A stretch of DNA of 45,066 bases from Clostridia bacterium. GTDB taxonomy: Bacteria; Bacillota; Clostridia; Oscillospirales; Acutalibacteraceae. This document shows, piece by piece, positions 40,909-45,066 of the stretch; the first letter of the stretch is position 1; each line of letters starts with the position of its first letter. The position numbers and the translations under genes are program-made. The notes below the pieces were generated by a model. The model saw only the letters and a list, made by a program, of their open reading frames with translations, was not told where the DNA came from and ran no database searches. The stretch lies in NCBI GenBank assembly GCA_017517665.1, contig JAFWYP010000039.1, positions 1 to 45,066 on the forward strand. The letters run 5' to 3'.

Positions 40909-41022
40909 AATCTTCTCCTTTCAGATACATTTCCGAGTATCATAACGGAGATAATATATATTTTTACGGTTAGAAAAATGTATGCGGAATGTTAAAGTTT
41001 TGTTTATACGGCAGTTGCATTA

Positions 41023-41051
41023 TTGAAATAAGCAAACCAAGCTGATACAAT
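41023..41051 (+). promoter_or_regulatory. Sigma-A promoter of the 50-aa peptide gene
   Basis: TTGAAA (41023-41028), 17-bp spacer, TACAAT (41046-41051), 28 bp before the ATG, with AAAGGAGGTG as ribosome-binding site. Confidence 0.75.
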
Positions 41052-41079
41052 ACATTTACACAAAAGGAGGTGAACCGTA

Positions 41080-41232
41080 ATGATGGCAATTATTGCAATT
41101 CTTAGTGATATCCCTATGTATATTGCTCAGATGATTTCAGAAATCACAGGTGCAGATACATCCGAATTCATAAATGTATTCAGCGATGTCTATGCAAAAA
41201 TAATTGAGTTTGCAGAAAGTATTCTCGGATAA
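41080..41232 (+). CDS. Small amphipathic peptide (50 aa)
   Basis: ATG 41080-41082 to TAA 41230-41232, preceded by an ideal AAAGGAGGTGA ribosome-binding site (8 nt spacing) and a near-consensus promoter, so strong expression is expected. The peptide begins MMAIIAILSDIPMYIAQMIS, continues EITGADTSEFINVFSDVYAK and ends IIEFAESILG. It has no Cys, no classical signal peptide and no membrane-spanning run, but two likely amphipathic helices with acidic faces. That pattern fits leaderless bacteriocins, phenol-soluble-modulin-like peptides or small membrane-associated regulators. I cannot tell which. It diverges from the biosynthetic operon and is followed 140 bp later by a terminator. Confidence 0.7.
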   Translation: MMAIIAILSDIPMYIAQMISEITGADTSEFINVFSDVYAKIIEFAESILG

Positions 41233-41371
41233 TTTTCGTAATTTTTTAAAACTCAGGAAAAGTTTATCAGACTTCGCTCCATATATAAGTGAGGGGGTAA
41301 TTTTTCTGTATTGCTCGTGGAATGATAATAAAAAAACATTTTTCTTGATGAAGCAATCAAGCCAGACAAAG

Positions 41372-41403
41372 ACAGTCACGATTGATTTCGTGGCTGTTTT
41401 TTG
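41372..41403 (+). terminator. Rho-independent terminator
   Basis: Stem ACAGTCACG (41372-41380) / CGTGGCTGT (41389-41397) with one G-T wobble, followed by seven Ts. Directly after it, AAAGGAGG and a three-codon ATG-ATA-CGA-TAG ORF (41428-41439) resemble the leader region of a mobile element. Confidence 0.8.
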
Positions 41404-41563
41404 ATGCCCGAAAGGAGGATTTCAGAAATGATACGATAGAAATATTTCAAACGACCAACGCATCATTTTGAGAGAATGCATCGGAAAACACGGTGCTTTT
41501 CACGGTTCTTGAACCGAGAAAAAATCACAAAAATCAGCCGGTATCCGGCAGAAAGGAGGAAAA

Positions 41564-41860
41564 ATGAAAACAGGATTAACCAAACGTCAGAAAGATACTG
41601 TTATCTGCTTCAACGAAGAAAGTGACATCATTGATGTGCGGACACATAACACAGATTTGAGAAACAGACTTTCAGAATTCAGCGAGCAGTATCCCGACTG
41701 TTGCAAGATGACAGACGATGACGAACACGGCGGAATGCTTTTTGAAATTCTCAAAGGCAGATTGAGTTTCAGACTCACCGCACCGTATTCGGAAGAACGC
41801 AGAAACAGTTTGAACGAGCATGCGAAAAAACACGGTATAAATCAAAGCAAAGAAAACTGA
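41564..41860 (+). CDS. Mobile-element accessory protein (98 aa)
   Basis: ATG 41564 follows AAAGGAGG by 4-5 nt. The protein reads KDTVICFNEESDIIDVRTHN at its start and ends with RLSFRLTAPYSEERRNSLNE. I know this last segment from small proteins encoded next to mobilisation genes in Tn1549-like elements, where the (F/S)RLTAPYSEERR stretch is strongly conserved. The function is unknown. It is probably a short alpha/beta protein, cytosolic. It marks the left part of the element whose DUF3847 and relaxase genes are at 43633 and 44194, with an unrelated lipoprotein gene in between. Confidence 0.7.
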   Translation: MKTGLTKRQKDTVICFNEESDIIDVRTHNTDLRNRLSEFSEQYPDCCKMTDDDEHGGMLFEILKGRLSFRLTAPYSEERRNSLNEHAKKHGINQSKEN

Positions 41861-41984
41861 TGAAATGATTTTGGATGTTGTGTAGATTTTTCTGTATATG
41901 AGTGATAAAACGTTACAAAAATCTGTAAAAAAATTCATATTTACGAGATAAAATAATTCCAACATACTACGAAAGGTTGATTAT

Positions 41985-43547
41985 ATGAAACCTGTAAAAT
42001 CTTTGGTAATTATTCTTGTTCTGATATTCGCTCTTACGGCTTGCGGAAAAACACCGACGGAAATTCCCGACGAAGTTCCCAACACCGTAACGTATGCTGT
42101 TGAAATATTTTTAAGTGATAACGGCATAACGGTTGACGGTGAAACTGTAAGCAGCGATAATTCAAGTGCCGTTTATACCGCAAACGACATAATTTATTAT
42201 GAATCAGGCAAAGATTTCACCTATGGCGAAGGCTCGGAAAAGGATGCTCATTCTGCAGATGAAGCGGCGGCACACACCGTTGTTCACATCGCAAAGGCGG
42301 GCACATACAGCATAAGCGGAAAGCTCTCAAAAGGTCAGATTGCAGTAGACCTTGGCGACGGTGCAAAAGAAAATCCCGATGCTGTTGTAACAATCATTCT
42401 GAACGGTGCTGATATATTCTGCTCCGTTGCTCCTGCGGTGATATTCTATAACGTTTATGAATGCACAACCGATGAAGCAACAAAGGATGTTGACACCTCT
42501 GCAGCGGGTGCGAATGTAATCATCGCAGACGGAACAGTTAATGAGATCAATGGCTCTTATGTTGAAAAAATATATAAACCCGAAACCGTTGTTATGAATG
42601 ACGAAAAAACCGAGGTTGAGGATGCAAAGAAGCTCCATAAATATGACGGTGCATTCTATTCCAAGATGTCAATGAACATAAACGGCGAAAAAGGAAACTC
42701 GGGTGTTCTGAATATCGCCGCAGCAAACGAAGGTCTTGACAGCGAAATGCACCTGACAGTCAACGGTGGTATAATCGATATCAAGTCGGGCAATGACGGC
42801 ATAAACACCAACGAAGACGGTGTTTCAGTTACTACCGTTAACGGCGGTAAACTGACAATAAAAGTTACGGGTGATACGGGCGAAGGTGACGGAATTGACT
42901 CCAACGGCTGGCTTGTAATCAACGGTGGAACGGTTATTGCTTCAGCTTGCTCGGACAGTGCGGATGCGGGTATAGATTCCGATATGGGCATTCATATAAA
43001 CGGCGGCACAGTTATTGCAAGCGGTCATATGCTTGACAGAATTGAAGACGGCGGACAGAATTATGCCGTATTCAATTTTGCAGAAAAACAAAAGGGCGGC
43101 GAAGCAGTCACCCTCAAAAACAATGAAGGAAAAACCGTTCTTGAAGTCTGCCCCGAAAACGCATATTCAATTCTGATTTTCAGCAGTCCCGATTTAACGG
43201 CAGGCACCTACACTCTTTGGTGCGGTGACAAACAGCTTGCAGGCAACAGCGGCGGTATGATGGGCGGCCACGGAATGCGACCCGACGGTTTGACACCTCC
43301 TGAAATGCCCGAAGGTGAAATTCCTCCCGTAAACGAAATACCTCCCGAAGGCTTTGAACCGCCTGAAGATTTTACACAACCAAACGGTGAAACACCGCCT
43401 GAAATACCCGAAGGCGACAGACCCGAAAAACCGTTTGGCGAAAGACCCGATATGCCGAATAATAATGCTCCGCAGGAAGTGTCTAATGAGTTCATTATAA
43501 AAGACGGCGGCAATATGTTCGGTAATATAATGATAAAAAACGCATAA
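41985..43547 (+). CDS. Carbohydrate-binding beta-helix lipoprotein (Cthe_2159/DUF4353-like)
   Basis: A 520-aa exported lipoprotein. The signal peptide with lipobox LTAC puts the lipidated Cys at about residue 20. The centre (about 90-400) has repeated right-handed beta-helix-like turns such as INGGTVIASACSDSADAGID and MGIHINGGTVIASGH. A GLDSEMHLTVNGGIIDIKSG and NDGINTNEDG segment matches the Cthe_2159 family, known to bind acidic polysaccharides such as pectin with calcium. The C-terminus (about 420-500) is Pro/Glu/Gly-rich (PPEMPEGEIPPVNEIPPEGF), a flexible wall-spanning type linker, here near the end rather than next to the Cys. It appears as cargo between mobilisation genes. The gene has its own short leader and is followed by a terminator. 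Confidence 0.85.
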   Translation: MKPVKSLVIILVLIFALTACGKTPTEIPDEVPNTVTYAVEIFLSDNGITVDGETVSSDNSSAVYTANDIIYYESGKDFTYGEGSEKDAHSADEAAAHTVVHIAKAGTYSISGKLSKGQIAVDLGDGAKENPDAVVTIILNGADIFCSVAPAVIFYNVYECTTDEATKDVDTSAAGANVIIADGTVNEINGSYVEKIYKPETVVMNDEKTEVEDAKKLHKYDGAFYSKMSMNINGEKGNSGVLNIAAANEGLDSEMHLTVNGGIIDIKSGNDGINTNEDGVSVTTVNGGKLTIKVTGDTGEGDGIDSNGWLVINGGTVIASACSDSADAGIDSDMGIHINGGTVIASGHMLDRIEDGGQNYAVFNFAEKQKGGEAVTLKNNEGKTVLEVCPENAYSILIFSSPDLTAGTYTLWCGDKQLAGNSGGMMGGHGMRPDGLTPPEMPEGEIPPVNEIPPEGFEPPEDFTQPNGETPPEIPEGDRPEKPFGERPDMPNNNAPQEVSNEFIIKDGGNMFGNIMIKNA

Positions 43548-43570
43548 TAAAAACTAAATAAGTTTTATCC

Positions 43571-43603
43571 AAACCGTTTCACTTTTTGTGAAGCGGTTTT
43601 CTT
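43571..43603 (+). terminator. Rho-independent terminator
   Basis: Stem AAACCGTTTCAC (43571-43582) / GTGAAGCGGTTT (43588-43599), one wobble pair, followed by TCTTATA. Confidence 0.75.
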
Positions 43604-43632
43604 ATACCCTAAAACCGAAAGGAGATGAAAAA

Positions 43633-43941
43633 ATGTCAACCCCAAATCTTAAAAACAAATCCATCGATGAACTTCGTGAAATAAAAGCTAAAGGCGAAGC
43701 AAAAATCAAATATATGGAAAACAAAATAAAATATCTTGAATCGCAGGGAAAGCAGCTCACACGCAAAGAACGCACTCACAGACTTTGCACCCGTGGAGCT
43801 ATGCTTGAAAAATTTCTCGGCTGTCCCAATGAGCTGACCGACGAGCAGGTCGAAGAAATTCTGAAAATTGCATTTCAACCCGAAGCAATTGGCAGAGCGA
43901 TTGAGCAATTCAGAGAGAGCAACGAAAACACCACTTTGTAA
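43633..43941 (+). CDS. DUF3847 family mobile-element protein
   Basis: ATG 43633 follows AAAGGAG by 8 nt and gives 102 aa. An in-frame start at 43588 lies inside a terminator and is rejected. The N-terminal half is a Lys/Glu-rich coiled coil (ELREIKAKGEAKIKYMENKI). The centre has KERTHRLCTRGAMLEKFLG, the conserved R(K/T)xRxHRL..RGA pattern of DUF3847, a family encoded just upstream of relaxases on Tn1549-like and related clostridial elements. The role is unknown. A DNA-binding relaxase accessory function is inferred from the basic centre and gene position. The relaxase starts 252 bp downstream. Confidence 0.82.
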   Translation: MSTPNLKNKSIDELREIKAKGEAKIKYMENKIKYLESQGKQLTRKERTHRLCTRGAMLEKFLGCPNELTDEQVEEILKIAFQPEAIGRAIEQFRESNENTTL

Positions 43942-44193
43942 AAGTGCGCAATTATACACCTCGTCAGAACAAGCTGCGTATCTTTCGTTTCCGTGCTTCA
44001 AACTTTTCTTTGCCCGAAAACTCAATCACTCCGCTGTTCTTCCTCTTCCCCAAAAAGTTTTTTGAACTTTTCGGGGACCCCGTGTGAGGTGCCATTGCGA
44101 TTTTTTGCAAAAATACTCGGAACACAGTTCCGCTGATTTCATCAGACAAGGGTTTCACCCCTGTGACTTCGTCTACCCCAATTTGAAAGGAGC
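43942..44193 (+). other. Candidate oriT / leader region before the relaxase
   Basis: A 252-bp gene-free stretch between DUF3847 and relaxase. It begins with AAGTGCGCAATTATACACCTCG, a GCGCAATTATACAC motif I associate with conserved mobilisation regions of clostridial elements. It also holds a stem CCCCAAAAAGTT (44048-44059) / AACTTTTCGGGG (44065-44076) with one mismatch. oriT regions commonly lie directly upstream of MobA/MobL relaxase genes. The assignment is inference and no nick site can be located from sequence alone. Confidence 0.4.
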
Positions 44194-45066
44194 GTGATAA
44201 AAATATCCTGTACCCATTTTCAGATTTCAATACAAAAACGTAGTGAAAATAAATCCGCTGTTGCAGGAGCCGCTTACCAAAGCGGCTCCAAACTTTTCTC
44301 GGAATATGATAACCGAAGCAAAAACTATACAAGAAAACAAAACGAAGTCATCCACTCTGAAATTCTTCTCCCACCCAACGCACCCGAAAATATTATGACA
44401 GAGAAACTTTATGGAACTCTGCAGAGAAAGTTGAAACACAATGGAACTCACAGCTCGCCCGAAAAATTATCATCGCACTTCCAAGAGAAATTCCAAATGA
44501 GCAGTATGCAGAGCTTATCAGAAATTATTGCCGTGAGCAATTTGTTTCAAGAGGAATGTGTTGTGATTTTGCCGTTCACGATAAAGGTGACGGCAATCCG
44601 CACACACATATTATGCTGACGATGAGAGCGATTGATGAAAACGGAAAGTGGCTTCCGAAGTGCAGAAAGGTTTATAAACTTGATGAACACGGCAACCGTA
44701 TCGGCGAACACCGTGAAGATATTGTTGATTGGAACAAAAAAGAAAATGCAGAAATCTGGCGTCACGCTTGGGAAGAAAAAGTCAACGAGTATCTCGAAAA
44801 GAACAACCGACCCGAAAGAATTGATATGCGTTCTTATGAACGGCAAGGAATTGATTTAGTCCCGACAGTTCATCTCGGACCCGCTGCATCGGAAATGGAA
44901 CGCAGAGGTGAAGAAACAATTCTCGGCACTCTGAATCGGGACATTGTAAAATTCAACTCTGTTAGAAAACATTTACGAAAAGCACTTGCAGAATTGATAG
45001 AATGGATTGAAGAAATCAAGAAAATTCTTTCCGAACTCAAAGAAGAAAAAGAACCGACAATCGCAG
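44194..45066 (+). pseudogene. MobA/MobL-family relaxase, frameshifted and cut by window edge
   Basis: The relaxase nicks oriT DNA and guides transfer of the element. The first frame (from GTG 44194, AAAGGAG directly upstream) reads HFQISIQKRSENKSAVAGAA then YQSGSKLFSEYDNRSKNYTR, the MobA N-terminus with its Tyr. After EIHSEILLPP-like sequence the frame breaks at about 44404-44406 (AAA where AAAA restores it) and continues as TLWNSAEKVETQWNSQLARK, IIIALPREIPNEQYAELIR and HDKGDGNPHTHIMLTMRAID. The last contains the HxDxxxxxxHxH metal site. The second frame is open to the window end, so the gene continues to the right. Either one base is missing in the read data or the element has lost mobility. 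Confidence 0.85.

Noticed and set aside
41204-41404. 66-codon plus-strand ORF after the 50-aa peptide
   Set aside because: Starts inside the peptide gene without a ribosome-binding site and runs through the terminator.
41476-41625. 49-codon basic ORF (starts MHRKTRCFSRFL)
   Set aside because: Weak ribosome-binding site and overlap with the 98-aa gene; more likely a leader sequence of the mobile element containing the GGTTCTTGAACC palindrome.
1-45066. CRISPR arrays, tRNA, rRNA, riboswitches
   Set aside because: No regularly spaced direct repeats, cloverleaf sequences or conserved rRNA stretches were recognised. The LRR_5 repeats are coding repeats.

Overview
The window looks like a chromosome segment of a low-to-moderate GC, gut-type Bacillota, probably class Clostridia and perhaps an Oscillospirales/Ruminococcaceae-like lineage. 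This is inferred from strong AAGGAGG-type Shine-Dalgarno sites, TTGAAA-17-TATAAT promoters, frequent GTG/TTG starts, clostridial orphan families (DUF6809, DUF6061, DUF6273, cytosolic LRR_5 proteins) and a Tn1549-like mobilisation module at the right end. No rRNA, tRNA or CRISPR array was seen.

Layout. 1-3.5 kb: the 3' end of a 5'-nucleotidase gene, a small TTG-start ORF, then a minus-strand cassette of a WYL regulator (3239-2187) and three unknown genes. The last of these sits behind a degenerate second copy of the regulator's 3' end. 3.8-8.7 kb: DUF6809, a small HIRAN protein and sbcD-sbcC. 8.8-11.2 kb: a coiled-coil/DUF6273 protein and two very small proteins whose promoters share an unusual TTTTAT-16-TATAAT layout with the HIRAN gene. 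11.3-18.6 kb: an LRR_5 protein with a frameshifted tail, a DUF2201-type metallopeptidase-like/VWA protein, a second LRR_5 protein and a MoxR-type AAA+ ATPase. 18.8-24.1 kb: a tight three-gene operon coding for a Swt1-like HEPN + ParB-like protein, a 977-residue protein with three RNA polymerase alpha-CTD-like modules plus a sigma-70 region-4-like HTH, and a HIRAN protein. 24.1-27.2 kb: decayed genes (LRR_5 fragments, a frameshifted GH18 gene, remnants of niaR and probably nadA). 27.2-31.6 kb: DUF6061, a MATE exporter, and an acyl-adenylating enzyme flanked by two paralogous two-helix membrane proteins.

31.7-40.9 kb is one eight-gene minus-strand operon: AMP-binding ligase, condensation-domain protein, acyl carrier protein, GH3-family ligase, second condensation/acyltransferase-like protein, lipase-like hydrolase, response regulator and histidine kinase. 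Gaps are 1-24 bp or overlaps. It reads as a stand-alone, NRPS-like acyl-conjugate pathway carrying its own two-component system. A 50-codon amphipathic peptide gene with an ideal promoter and ribosome-binding site diverges from it. The right end (41.4-45.1 kb) is a mobilisation module (small accessory proteins, DUF3847, possible oriT region, frameshifted MobA/MobL relaxase) interrupted by a beta-helix lipoprotein gene.

The two best candidates for undescribed biology are the 31.7-40.9 kb biosynthetic operon and the HEPN/ParB - alphaCTD/sigma4 - HIRAN operon together with its MoxR/VWA/LRR neighbourhood. At least four genes are broken by what looks like the loss of a single base in a short A/T run. 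Sequencing error should be excluded before these are called pseudogenes.
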